Source: an uncultured Pelagibacteraceae bacterium
Lineage (GTDB): Bacteria > Pseudomonadota > Alphaproteobacteria > Pelagibacterales > Pelagibacteraceae
Length of the DNA: 64,000 bases
Direction: 5' to 3'
NCBI GenBank assembly: GCA_902604005.1
Contig: CACKXH010000001.1
Location: 47,990 to 111,989 of the forward strand
Part shown: positions 45,647 to 53,677 of the stretch, in pieces
How the letters are laid out: each line of letters opens with the position of its first letter
Position numbering within the stretch: the first letter of the stretch is position 1
The notes under the pieces: model-generated
Told to the model about the DNA's origin: nothing
Database searches by the model: none
The model's input: only the letters and a program-made list of their open reading frames with translations
Program-made: the position numbers and the translations under genes

Positions 45647-45674
45647 AATGTACACATTTTGTTCTCATTAGCAA
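45647..45674 (-). promoter_or_regulatory. Candidate recA promoter with SOS-like operator
   Basis: On the minus strand TTGCTA (45674-45669) and TACATT (45652-45647) are 16 bp apart. Within and overlapping them lies GTAC-N7-GTTC when read on the plus strand (45650-45664), one mismatch from the alphaproteobacterial LexA motif GTTC-N7-GTTC. A LexA-like repressor could block this promoter. Confidence 0.45.
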
Positions 45675-45706
45675 GATAAATTATTTTTAGTCAAAAAAGC
45701 TAATGA

Positions 45707-47002
45707 TTATCTAATTTTTAGATAATCGCTGTTAAGTAGTCCAATGGATTTTAAAAGATTAAACTGCGAAAGAATGTAGTTTCTTTCAGAATCAGCAAGA
45801 GAAATTTGAGCATTTAATAATAAAGAATTAGACTGAATAACCTCCAATGTGGTTCTATCAGATCCACTATTATATTCAGCTACTATTCCTTCGTTTGCTA
45901 TTTCAGCTGCATTAACTTGTGCTCGGACTGAATTCAGCAAACTTTTATTTGATTGATAATTAGACCAAGCGCTGGCTACTTCGGTTTGGTTTTTTGTAGT
46001 CATATTATCAAGTAGTAAATTTTTTTGTAATTCTAAACTTTTATTTTTATTTAGATTTGCATAATTTTTTCCACCAGAGAAAAAAGGCCATGTTATTGTT
46101 GCTTTAAGAGTATCTTTTTCTCTTTCATCAATAGTTGAACTCAAATCATCAGATTTAGACCTGTCAAATGATAAGGTTGCTGTAGGAGCTAAATCGGACA
46201 TAGCACTTTTTGTATCTTTTTTTGATTGTTTGTATTCTAATTGTGCAATGATCAAATCTGGGCTATTTTTTTTAGATATTTCGATAGCAGAATTTAATTC
46301 TTCAGGTAGCTTTGGTTTGATTATTGATGATTTGTCTAATAATTCTGGATCATTTAATTTACCAATAACATTTTCATAATTTAGTTTACTAGTTAAAAAA
46401 TCATTTTCAGCCTGTATTAATTTTGCCTGAGCTCCTGCTAATGAAGACTCAGATTGAGCAACATCGGATAAAGATATGTTTCCTCTCTCAAGTCTAATTC
46501 TATCAGTTTCAACTTGTCGATCTAATAAATTAACATTTGATTTATTAATTTTAAGTTTTTCATTAGCAGAAATTAAACCTGTATAAGCTTGAATAGATTT
46601 ATACATGATTTCTTGTTCTTTTTTCAAAAGTTTTACTTTTGCTAAGTCTATTCCTATCTTGCTTTTTGAAAACTCTGCACCTCTACCAAAATCAATTAAT
46701 GTTTGTGTTACTGTTACCGTTTGAACAGTTGGATCTACTTCAGTAATTGTTGCATTTGCTCCTGTTCGGTCAGTTAATTTATCAGTACTTTCCTCACTTT
46801 TACTTCCACTTAATGTAACTGTCGGAAGATAAGAGCTTTTAGAAATATTATGTTCTTGTTCAGAAATATTTAAAATTTCTCTTTCAGCATTTAATTCTGG
46901 ATTAGTATTGTAAGCTCTATTTAAAGCTTCATTGAAAGTTTCAGCAAAAACAGATCCTATTAAAAAAACTACTATAAACAAAATTTTTAAAAATATTTTC
47001 AT
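45707..47002 (-). CDS. TolC-family outer-membrane efflux channel
   Basis: A 431-residue outer-membrane protein with a signal peptide (LKILFIVVFLIGSVFA) and two outer-membrane-efflux repeats. Typical parts are ETFNEALNRAYNTNPELNAE, VTQTLIDFGRGAEFSKSKIG, AYTGLISANEKLKI, TLKATITWPFFSGGKNYANL and NYILSQFNLLKSIGLL. It follows the kinase gene with a 4 bp overlap. No membrane-fusion protein or inner-membrane pump is adjacent, so its partners are elsewhere; type I secretion or drug efflux are both possible. Confidence 0.9.
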   Translation of the reverse strand: MKIFLKILFIVVFLIGSVFAETFNEALNRAYNTNPELNAEREILNISEQEHNISKSSYLPTVTLSGSKSEESTDKLTDRTGANATITEVDPTVQTVTVTQTLIDFGRGAEFSKSKIGIDLAKVKLLKKEQEIMYKSIQAYTGLISANEKLKINKSNVNLLDRQVETDRIRLERGNISLSDVAQSESSLAGAQAKLIQAENDFLTSKLNYENVIGKLNDPELLDKSSIIKPKLPEELNSAIEISKKNSPDLIIAQLEYKQSKKDTKSAMSDLAPTATLSFDRSKSDDLSSTIDEREKDTLKATITWPFFSGGKNYANLNKNKSLELQKNLLLDNMTTKNQTEVASAWSNYQSNKSLLNSVRAQVNAAEIANEGIVAEYNSGSDRTTLEVIQSNSLLLNAQISLADSERNYILSQFNLLKSIGLLNSDYLKIR

Positions 47003-47922
47003 CTCTTTTTATATACAGCAGATTTAATTTGATGGTTACTACTTAAATTAAATATTACTGACGCATATTTAGGCATATATCTAAACATGTTTTGGGTTAT
47101 TCTTTGATAAGTTTGCATAAAATTTAATACATCTTCTCTGCTCATTATTTTCGATTTCACTTTACTTTTAACCCAAAGTTTCCTCTCTTGTTTTAATCTC
47201 CATTTTTGTAACAAACTAAAATTTTTTGCTTTTAAATAAATTAAGCAATTCAGTTGTGAATATAGGTTTTTGTATTTTGTTTTCAATTGATGGTTAACAT
47301 ATTTTCTCCAAATTTGTTTTTGGTCTTTTACTTTTTCCAATGAATTAATTGTTTTTTTTAAGGTGATACTTTTCTCTGATTTTGCACCAACACACCAGCC
47401 CTCAAAAATGATTACATCTGGTTTCTTTTTTAAATCATACCATTTTTTTTTGTTATACCTGTCATCGATAGCTTTATTAAATGTTGGTAATTTTAATCTT
47501 TTGAATTTCTTACTTTTTGACTTTCTAAAGAAATTCATCATCATATTAATGTCATGTGTTCCGGGCACACCTCTAGTTAAAAGCATAGGATGTACTCTTT
47601 TTGATAAATTTATTCGCTCTTTTCTTGTTTTATAGAAGTCATCTATCGAAATTCTAAAAACATTTAATTTAAAATATTTAGTTAAAATAATTCTAATTAA
47701 AGAGCTAATTGTAGTTTTACCAGTTCCTTGCCCTCCTGCTAATCCTACAAAATATGGTCTTTTTTTATCGGCTTTTTTACTGATCCAAAAACATAAAGGG
47801 ATTAAAAAAGATTTAATCATTTTTTCTTTATTTTTAAATTTATCAGCTTTTGTCTCTTGAGACTTAATAAACTTCAAACAATCTTTTTTTACCTTACCAA
47901 AGCATAAGTTGAATTGTTGCAT
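46999..47922 (-). CDS. P-loop kinase, D-glycerate 3-kinase-like
   Basis: A 307-residue protein with the ATP-binding loop LAGGQGTGKTTISSL at about residue 60, followed by FRISIDDFYKTRKER, HPMLLTRGVPGTHDINM, LPTFNKAIDDRYNKK and IIFEGWCVGAKS. These are shared with plant-type D-glycerate 3-kinase and related phosphoribulokinase/uridine kinase-like enzymes. Producing 3-phosphoglycerate would link glyoxylate or serine-derived glycerate to central metabolism; that assignment rests on family resemblance. It lies between GFA and TolC genes, overlapping TolC by 4 bp. Confidence 0.75.
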   Translation of the reverse strand: MQQFNLCFGKVKKDCLKFIKSQETKADKFKNKEKMIKSFLIPLCFWISKKADKKRPYFVGLAGGQGTGKTTISSLIRIILTKYFKLNVFRISIDDFYKTRKERINLSKRVHPMLLTRGVPGTHDINMMMNFFRKSKSKKFKRLKLPTFNKAIDDRYNKKKWYDLKKKPDVIIFEGWCVGAKSEKSITLKKTINSLEKVKDQKQIWRKYVNHQLKTKYKNLYSQLNCLIYLKAKNFSLLQKWRLKQERKLWVKSKVKSKIMSREDVLNFMQTYQRITQNMFRYMPKYASVIFNLSSNHQIKSAVYKKR

Positions 47923-47927
47923 GAAAA

Positions 47928-48290
47928 TTATTTTTTATCTAATGGATGATTTTGACCATCATTTACAGGAACTTCATTCAATTTAAAAGTATCTATTTCG
48001 TCTATACAGCCTACATTAAATCCTGTCATAGCTGGATTGATCCTAGGATTATGATGAGTATAAATTCCACAATCAGAGCAAAAATAATGTTTGGCAACTT
48101 TTGAATGAAATTGATAAAGTTTTAATTTATCTTCGCCTTTGACAATTTTAAAATCCTCATTTTTTACCATAGACATAATTGCTCCTTTTCTTTTACAAAT
48201 AGAACAATTACATTTTATTACTTTAGCTAAATCTCCATCTAAGTTTATTTCTGCTTCTATAGCTCCACAATGACATACAAGTTTTTTCAT
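47928..48290 (-). CDS. GFA-family (glutathione-dependent formaldehyde-activating-like) protein
   Basis: A 120-residue zinc protein. It has the family pattern of cysteines in CHCGAIEAEI, KCNCSICKRKGAIM and YFCSDCGIYTHH, the two zinc sites of the GFA/CENP-V fold. Members were first linked to condensing formaldehyde with glutathione, a role since questioned, so the exact function is uncertain. It is one base from the SOUL gene and 5 bp from the kinase gene. Confidence 0.88.
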   Translation of the reverse strand: MKKLVCHCGAIEAEINLDGDLAKVIKCNCSICKRKGAIMSMVKNEDFKIVKGEDKLKLYQFHSKVAKHYFCSDCGIYTHHNPRINPAMTGFNVGCIDEIDTFKLNEVPVNDGQNHPLDKK

Positions 48291-48291
48291 T

Positions 48292-48840
48292 TTATAAATT
48301 TATCCTATACATTACTTCATTTCTTTTTAACATTGGTAAAGTAAATGGTGAATTATAAGATGCTCTTATTGGAGGACTTATAATTGCAATATTATCTTGT
48401 TTAAGTCGATTTTCTAATATGTTTTTATTTTTTAAAAAGTTTTTATCTGAAGATCTTCCTGAGTATTTAATTACAGCATAATATCCACCCTCTATATTTA
48501 AAATTTTTATATCTGAATTAGAAGGTTTTGGCGCGTTATCTTTATTAAATTTTAAAGGTAAGTAAAATTGCATCGTCATACTTCCATTTTTAATCTCTTG
48601 AGTAACAGGGACCGTCATCTTAATTTCTTGACTTTCTTCATTGTTGCCTGAAATATAATTAAATAATTTTCTAAAACCATTACCTTCTATAGAGTTTGTT
48701 TCAATAACTAACCGATCAGAGTATTTTCTGATTTCATATTCTTTATTTTCTTTTACTACTTCGTAATTTGCTTCCTCGTATGCCATAGTTTGAGAACTTA
48801 AAGTTAATATTGAAATTAAAACTAATAAAATTTTTTTCAT
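48292..48840 (-). CDS. SOUL-family heme-binding-like protein, exported
   Basis: The ATG at 48840 gives 182 residues that begin with a good signal peptide (KKILLVLISILTLSSQTMA); an upstream ATG at 48882 would bury it. The mature part has the SOUL domain: YEVVKENKEYEIRKYSDRLV, GFRKLFNYISGNN, KMTVPVTQEIKNGSMTMQFY, ILNIEGGYYAVIKYSG and the C-terminal YNSPFTLPMLKRNEV. SOUL proteins bind heme or tetrapyrroles. It is probably periplasmic. It faces umuDC across 133 bp. Confidence 0.88.
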   Translation of the reverse strand: MKKILLVLISILTLSSQTMAYEEANYEVVKENKEYEIRKYSDRLVIETNSIEGNGFRKLFNYISGNNEESQEIKMTVPVTQEIKNGSMTMQFYLPLKFNKDNAPKPSNSDIKILNIEGGYYAVIKYSGRSSDKNFLKNKNILENRLKQDNIAIISPPIRASYNSPFTLPMLKRNEVMYRINL

Positions 48841-48904
48841 TTGGTATTTAATTAAACTATCCTTGGTTGAAGTTATCCACAAGCATACTAAATATAGTTT
48901 TGAT

Positions 48905-48953
48905 GTTCATGTTTTGATTCACTTTTGATTCAATTACGGACTCAAAATACAAC
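48905..48953 (+). promoter_or_regulatory. Candidate umuDC promoter and operator
   Basis: TTGATT (48925-48930) and TACAAC (48948-48953) are 17 bp apart, about 20 bases before umuD. Overlapping the -35 is a direct repeat TTTTGATTCA at 48912-48921 and 48923-48932, 11 bp apart, and a GTTC-N7-GATT sequence at 48905-48919 that resembles the recA site. Confidence 0.4.
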
Positions 48954-48973
48954 CTCTTGCGTGCATTATATAA

Positions 48974-49399
48974 ATGGGCTATAAATTAGAACAAAACAAG
49001 AACATGAAACTAACTATTCCCTATTATCTGCATAAAGCTGGCGCTGGTTTTCCATCACCTGCCACTGATTATATCGAAGAAGATATCGATCTGAACATGC
49101 ATTTAATCAAAAACGTTCCAGCTACTTTTATTATCAGAGTTCAGGGTAAATCCATGGTCGATGTTGGGATTAATGATGGAGATTTATTGGTTGTTGATAA
49201 AAGTTTAAAACCAAAAAATTTTTCAACAGTTATTGCAAATGTTCATGATGAACTTGTCGTTAAAACTTTAGTTCAAGAAAGAGATAAAAAATTTCTATCC
49301 TCTGGGTCTAAAGATTTTTCTAATAGAATTTTAATTAATGAAGAAGAAGATGTTTTTATTTGGGGAGTTGTGACTTATGTCATCCATTCAACGTACTAG
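48974..49399 (+). CDS. umuD: UmuD-like S24 peptidase, error-prone repair
   Basis: Self-cleaving accessory protein of DNA polymerase V. The 141-residue chain shows the cleavage site Ala24-Gly25 in KAGAGFPSPA, catalytic Ser60 in VQGKSMVDVGI and Lys97 in ELVVKTL; these numbers equal the E. coli positions (24-25, 60, 97), which supports the ATG at 48974 over the one at 49004. It overlaps umuC by 23 bp. There is no DNA-binding domain, so it is UmuD and not LexA. Confidence 0.93.
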   Translation: MGYKLEQNKNMKLTIPYYLHKAGAGFPSPATDYIEEDIDLNMHLIKNVPATFIIRVQGKSMVDVGINDGDLLVVDKSLKPKNFSTVIANVHDELVVKTLVQERDKKFLSSGSKDFSNRILINEEEDVFIWGVVTYVIHSTY

Positions 49400-50654
49400 A
49401 AAATTAGCTCTAGTTGACTGTAATTCTTTCTATGTTTCTTGTGAAAGACTATTCAATCCTAGAATAAGAAGAAAACCTGTTGTTGTTCTATCTAATAATG
49501 ATGGCTGTATCATCTCTAGATCTAATGAAGCAAAAGCATTGGGAATTAAAATGGGAGAACCTTATTTTAAAGCAAAAGATATTATTGTTAAAAATAAAGT
49601 TGAAGTTTTTTCGTCAAATTATTCGTTATATGGAGATTTATCTAGAAGAGTAATGAGAACTCTTAAAAGATTTAATACTGAAATAGAGGTTTATTCAATT
49701 GATGAAGCATTTATAGATTTATCAAATTTCCCAGACTCAGAAGTTGAAAAAGTTGGAAAAGAAATTAGACAAACAGTTTTACAATGGACTGGTATTCCAA
49801 CTAGTATTGGTATCGCTAAAACTAAAACTTTAAGTAAAGTTGCAAATCATATCGCAAAGAAAAAAAAATCAGGAGTAACAAGTTTAATTGGTATTGAGAA
49901 TTTAGATCCAATTTTAGAAAAAGTAGAAATCAATGATGTATGGGGTGTGGGTAGACAACTCACAAAGTTTTATCAGAAAAATGGAATTTATAATGCAAAG
50001 CAACTTAAGAACAAATCTAATACTTGGATAAAAAAATGTTCTAATGTTTTAAGTTCAAGAACTGCAATGGAGCTCAGAGGTATTCCTTGTATTAATTTAG
50101 AAACTACTCAAACAAAAAGAAAAAGTTGTGTAGTTTCTAGATCATTTGGCAAAAGAATTGAAGGTTTTCAAGAATTAAAAGAAGCAGTTGCCAACTATTG
50201 TTTAAATGCATCTGAAAAAATTAGATCAGAATCTTTAGTTGCGAAGGCAATAACAGTATTTGTTAGGACTAGTCCTTTTCAAAAAGACTATGGTTATTAT
50301 TCAAATGCAAAGACAGTTGATTTTCCAATTGCAACAAACAATAGTATCGAGACTGTTAAAACTGCAGTTTCAATTTTAGAAAGTATTTTTAAAAATGGGT
50401 GTCGTTATCAAAAAGCAGGGGTGATACTTACAGGACTACGTAATGATGATGAAAGAAAAAATCTATTTTCATCTGAAAAAGATGAAAAGATAAAAAGTTT
50501 GATGCGGTCAATTGATAATGCTAATTATAGATATGGAAGATCAACTTTAAGTCTTGCAAGTGCAGGAGTTCATAAAAAATGGAATATGAGAAGACAATAT
50601 TCTTCTAAAATAGATACTGCTGATTTTTATTGTTTACCAACTATTAGAGCTTAA
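49377..50654 (+). CDS. umuC: Y-family DNA polymerase V catalytic subunit UmuC
   Basis: Translesion polymerase of 425 residues. Marks are ALVDCNSFYVSCERLFNP (catalytic Asp), VVVLSNNDGCIISRSNEAK, VYSIDEAFIDL (catalytic Asp-Glu), GIPTSIGIAKTKTLSKVANH and the C-terminal RYGRSTLSLASAG of UmuC. The start lies inside umuD, so the two are translationally coupled. Its stop is one base from the end of the convergent glycosyltransferase gene. Confidence 0.96.
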   Translation: MSSIQRTRKLALVDCNSFYVSCERLFNPRIRRKPVVVLSNNDGCIISRSNEAKALGIKMGEPYFKAKDIIVKNKVEVFSSNYSLYGDLSRRVMRTLKRFNTEIEVYSIDEAFIDLSNFPDSEVEKVGKEIRQTVLQWTGIPTSIGIAKTKTLSKVANHIAKKKKSGVTSLIGIENLDPILEKVEINDVWGVGRQLTKFYQKNGIYNAKQLKNKSNTWIKKCSNVLSSRTAMELRGIPCINLETTQTKRKSCVVSRSFGKRIEGFQELKEAVANYCLNASEKIRSESLVAKAITVFVRTSPFQKDYGYYSNAKTVDFPIATNNSIETVKTAVSILESIFKNGCRYQKAGVILTGLRNDDERKNLFSSEKDEKIKSLMRSIDNANYRYGRSTLSLASAGVHKKWNMRRQYSSKIDTADFYCLPTIRA

Positions 50655-50655
50655 A

Positions 50656-51525
50656 TTATTTTACTTGGTCAATATTATTTATATTTTCTAAAGATTTTTC
50701 AAATTCTTCCATATTTTCTCTCAAAGCTAAATTTGAAATCGAATAGACAGCTATCAATAAAAGTATTAATGGTATTGAAGTTATGACTGATGCGTTAGTT
50801 TTAATTAATAAAATATATAAAATGATAAATAATGCAGACCGGATTAAAAATGTTTTTCTAAAAACACTAATAATAGATAGTGAATGCTTAATAAGATTAT
50901 AAAAACTCATTTTAGAAGGTCCGAAATATCTACTTCCCCTAATAGAAGGTATAGAAATCAAGTCATTTTCAACCTTTGTTAAGGCACCTGAAAAACTGTT
51001 CCAAGTAGCTTTTTCATTAATCATTTTTTCAACAGTTTTTTTTGGTAAACAAGTAAAGTTCCCAAATTTAATAGTATTGCCTGTAAAGGTAAAAGTAATC
51101 AATTTATGCATCTTATAGCATATCTGAAACAAAAAGCTCTCTGATCTCTTTATTCTTTCTCCAACTATGGTCTTTTCATTGTTGTCTTTAATATAATTTA
51201 AAAATTCTTTAATTTCTTCAGGTCTATCCTCCCCGTCACCATCCATGGGAATAACATAATCAAAATCCTCTTTTTCATAAATATATTTAAGCCCGGTTGC
51301 TATACATCTTGCATGGCCCTGATTTTTCTTCATATTTAAAATCTTAATTGAGTGAATATTTTCTAAATTTTTATCTTCATTTAGACGATCATGATTAGAT
51401 GCATCATTTACTATAATAACAGAAATCTGAAAATCTGAGTTAATAGACAAATAGTTAATTTCTTCTAAAAGTTTTGCAACTGATTGCCAATCATTATACA
51501 CTGGGATCAAAATCTTAATTATCAT
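50656..51525 (-). CDS. Glycosyltransferase family 2, dolichol-phosphate-mannose-synthase-like
   Basis: A 289-residue protein with a GT2 domain (IKILIPVYNDWQSVAKLLEE, IIVNDASND-like VNDASNHDR, NQGHARCIATGLKY, and DGDGEDRP as the metal site) and two C-terminal membrane helices at about residues 215-265. It probably transfers a sugar to polyprenyl phosphate. It follows the GT39 gene by 3 bp, so the two may form a pathway: one loads the lipid carrier, the other uses it. Confidence 0.88.
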   Translation of the reverse strand: MIIKILIPVYNDWQSVAKLLEEINYLSINSDFQISVIIVNDASNHDRLNEDKNLENIHSIKILNMKKNQGHARCIATGLKYIYEKEDFDYVIPMDGDGEDRPEEIKEFLNYIKDNNEKTIVGERIKRSESFLFQICYKMHKLITFTFTGNTIKFGNFTCLPKKTVEKMINEKATWNSFSGALTKVENDLISIPSIRGSRYFGPSKMSFYNLIKHSLSIISVFRKTFLIRSALFIILYILLIKTNASVITSIPLILLLIAVYSISNLALRENMEEFEKSLENINNIDQVK

Positions 51526-51528
51526 TAT

Positions 51529-52857
51529 CTAGTACCTTCCCAAACAAACATCATCTACGCAAATAAATTGTGAAGAATTATTTAATATTGTGTTGCTTGT
51601 AAATCCTTCCCATTTGGGTCTAGATTTAAGATGATAAGAAAGATTTCCAGCCTTCCATTCATCTCCAGTTACAAACTCAATTTCTTTATCAAAGTTTTCA
51701 TTCCATGTAATTTGAACCTTTGCTGCAATTTCTTTTCCGGGATAATCGGTTCTTTTATTTGTTTGTGAAATTGAAATATATGTATACAAAACTGGCGATA
51801 AAAAAAAGAGAAATAAAAATCCATATAAAAACGAATTTATCTTTTTAATATTAATTTGAGATTGAAAAAGATAAACAAACAAAACTCCAAAAAATAAATA
51901 AAAAGGTGTCATCCACATTGTTCTTATTTTTGATCCAATAATAACAGATGTCATAAATATTAAAAATAGAGGCAAAATATTTATAAATATTAAAAATAAC
52001 AATTTTTTATCTTTAAATTTCATTTTAAACTTTATTTTTTTAACTAATAAAAAAACTAAAAAGAAAAATGGAATTAGTATTCCAATTTGTTTAAATAAAA
52101 AAATAAATGGATATTTTATATGTTCAATAATTCCAGAACCTTCTAAACCAGTTCTTTGTAAACCATACAAGATTGTGATAAAATCATTATTATAAAGCCA
52201 TATAAAATGTGGAACCAACAAAACAATAAATACCTCAAGGGTTATTAAATATTTAAAATCAAATTTTTTAGTTTTTTTGATAAAAATTAAATAAACAAAT
52301 AACAAATCAATAGCTAGCAATATGTAAATGAACAAATATTTTGATAAAAATCCAAAGGCAGCAAATAATCCAACTAAAAAGCAGTCTAAAAATTTAATTT
52401 CTTTAGACTTAAAAATTCTCCAGGAATAATAGATAACTAGTGACCAAAAAGGAAGCTGACAAACATTTACATTAAATTCTGGAGTAGTAAAATTATAAAA
52501 ATATATGGACTCAAGTAACAGCACTGAAATTAAGCTTAATTTGATATTACCTAAAATTTCATTAGCAAATTTAAATACATAGTAAAATGCAATTAAAACA
52601 AAGATTTGACTCAATAAATAATATGCCCAATCTTGAGATCCAAAAATTTGAAAAAAAACTTTTGAGAAAAAAGCACTCATAGGTGGATGCTTGTTAAAAC
52701 CCCAGTCCAAATTACTTCCCCAAGCAAGAGCCTCTATTGTATCTAATGGCAAATTTTTATTTGTTAGTGATGGAACTAATGTCCAAATAATCAAATGAGA
52801 TAAAGCAAAAATAAAAAAAATATTATTAATATTTCTATTTAAAACATTCATTTGCAA
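51529..52857 (-). CDS. Polyprenyl-phosphate-sugar glycosyltransferase, ArnT/PMT (GT39/83) type
   Basis: A 442-residue integral membrane enzyme with about eleven helices. The N-terminal segment has the family acidic site, NKNLPLDTIEALAWGSNLDWGF, with KHPPMSAFF, as in ArnT/PMT_2 transferases that use polyprenyl-linked sugars on the periplasmic side. The C-terminal 60 residues form a soluble tail. It forms a pair with the GT2 gene just downstream. Confidence 0.88.
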   Translation of the reverse strand: MQMNVLNRNINNIFFIFALSHLIIWTLVPSLTNKNLPLDTIEALAWGSNLDWGFNKHPPMSAFFSKVFFQIFGSQDWAYYLLSQIFVLIAFYYVFKFANEILGNIKLSLISVLLLESIYFYNFTTPEFNVNVCQLPFWSLVIYYSWRIFKSKEIKFLDCFLVGLFAAFGFLSKYLFIYILLAIDLLFVYLIFIKKTKKFDFKYLITLEVFIVLLVPHFIWLYNNDFITILYGLQRTGLEGSGIIEHIKYPFIFLFKQIGILIPFFFLVFLLVKKIKFKMKFKDKKLLFLIFINILPLFLIFMTSVIIGSKIRTMWMTPFYLFFGVLFVYLFQSQINIKKINSFLYGFLFLFFLSPVLYTYISISQTNKRTDYPGKEIAAKVQITWNENFDKEIEFVTGDEWKAGNLSYHLKSRPKWEGFTSNTILNNSSQFICVDDVCLGRY

Positions 52858-52880
52858 TTATTTACAATAATTAAGCTTGC

Positions 52881-52908
52881 TTGACACCCCTAATTTGCTG
52901 AATATACT
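52881..52908 (+). promoter_or_regulatory. dksA promoter
   Basis: A near-consensus sigma-70 promoter: TTGACA (52881-52886) and TATACT (52903-52908) with a 16 bp spacer, placing the start of transcription about 15 bases before the dksA ATG. It is the best promoter match I saw in the window. Confidence 0.75.
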
Positions 52909-52930
52909 TCCTCGAATTCGAATTTAAAAT

Positions 52931-53455
52931 ATGCCTAAAACTAGCAAAGTAAAAAAAAAAGTTGCTAAAACCAAAGTTAAAACAGTTGCTAAAACTAAAA
53001 TAAAAACTGTAAAAAAACCTAAACAAATTGATAAAGGACCAGTTAAGATCTCTAAGACTTATATTCCAAAAGATAATGAAAAGTATATGTGTGAAAAACA
53101 TAAAGTTTTTTTTAGAATTAAATTACAAGAATGGAAAAAAGAGCTTGTAAGAGCAAATAACGAAGCACTTTATAATGGGAGTATGGACGATAATAGTATT
53201 TCAGCTGATATAGTTGACCAAGCAAGCTCTTATACAGATAAAAACGTTGAAATGAAAGCTATCAATAGACAAATAAAACTAATTTCAGAAATTGACAAGG
53301 CATTGCTTAGAATTAAAGATGATACTTATGGTTATTGTCTAGATACTGCTGAGCCCATTGGTATAAAAAGACTTATGGCAAGACCAGTAGCAAAATATAC
53401 AATTGCTGCTCAAGAAAAACATGAAAAAAATGAAAAAGTTCACGCAGATGACTAA
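52931..53455 (+). CDS. dksA: DksA/TraR-family RNA polymerase regulator with Lys-rich N-terminal tail
   Basis: Binds the RNA polymerase secondary channel and, with ppGpp, tunes rRNA and amino-acid genes. The 174-residue protein has a 40-residue basic tail with an 8-residue tandem repeat (VAKTKVKT, VAKTKIKT), then the coiled-coil with its tip (SADIVDQASSYTDKNVEMKA) and the zinc-finger region YGYCLDTAEPIGIKRLMARP. Only the first of the four finger cysteines is kept (Cys, Thr, Tyr, Ala), as in other alphaproteobacterial one-Cys DksA. A strong promoter precedes it, and two micro-ORFs follow with overlapping stop/start codons. Confidence 0.93.
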   Translation: MPKTSKVKKKVAKTKVKTVAKTKIKTVKKPKQIDKGPVKISKTYIPKDNEKYMCEKHKVFFRIKLQEWKKELVRANNEALYNGSMDDNSISADIVDQASSYTDKNVEMKAINRQIKLISEIDKALLRIKDDTYGYCLDTAEPIGIKRLMARPVAKYTIAAQEKHEKNEKVHADD

Positions 53456-53576
53456 AAAAAGAAAAAAAAATAAATCACCACACAACCCAATTACTTATAA
53501 TTTTACAAAAAAGTATATTTATTTTTATTATGCTTTTTTTTGGATACTTCTACTATTATTTGTATTTACTAGATGA
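53448..53576 (+). CDS. Micro-ORF 1 after dksA: 42-residue single-helix membrane peptide
   Basis: Starts at ATG 53448 inside the last codons of dksA (8 bp overlap) and ends at 53576. The peptide has a basic N terminus (TKKRKKNKS), then one hydrophobic helix of about 18 residues (YYAFFWILLLLFVF) and a terminal TR. Its position, coupled start and charge pattern support a real small membrane protein with the N terminus inside. It is not recognised as any known family. Confidence 0.5.
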   Translation: MTKKRKKNKSPHNPITYNFTKKYIYFYYAFFWILLLLFVFTR

Positions 53577-53677
53577 ATATAAAATTTGTTTTAATAATTA
53601 TTATAATACTTGCTATCGAATTATCAGGTCATGGAATTATAAGCTCATTAATGAGACTTTTAAGTTCTATGAATTAA
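53573..53677 (+). CDS. Micro-ORF 2 after dksA: 34-residue membrane peptide
   Basis: Begins at ATG 53573, sharing ATGA with the stop of the preceding micro-ORF, and ends at 53677. The peptide is KFVLIIIIILAIELSG, then HGIISSLMRLLSSMN, a single helix followed by an amphipathic stretch. It overlaps by 4 bp the convergent MOSC gene, sharing TTAA as both stops, the same packing seen for proven genes in the window. No known family is recognised. Confidence 0.45.
   Translation: MNIKFVLIIIIILAIELSGHGIISSLMRLLSSMN

Noticed and set aside
48873..48881. Perfect DnaA-box consensus TTATCCACA
   Set aside because: A single box; about one such 9-mer is expected by chance in a window this size, and there is no cluster or origin gene nearby.
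48974..49399. The S24 peptidase could be LexA
   Set aside because: It lacks the N-terminal winged-helix DNA-binding domain, has UmuD numbering of key residues and overlaps umuC.
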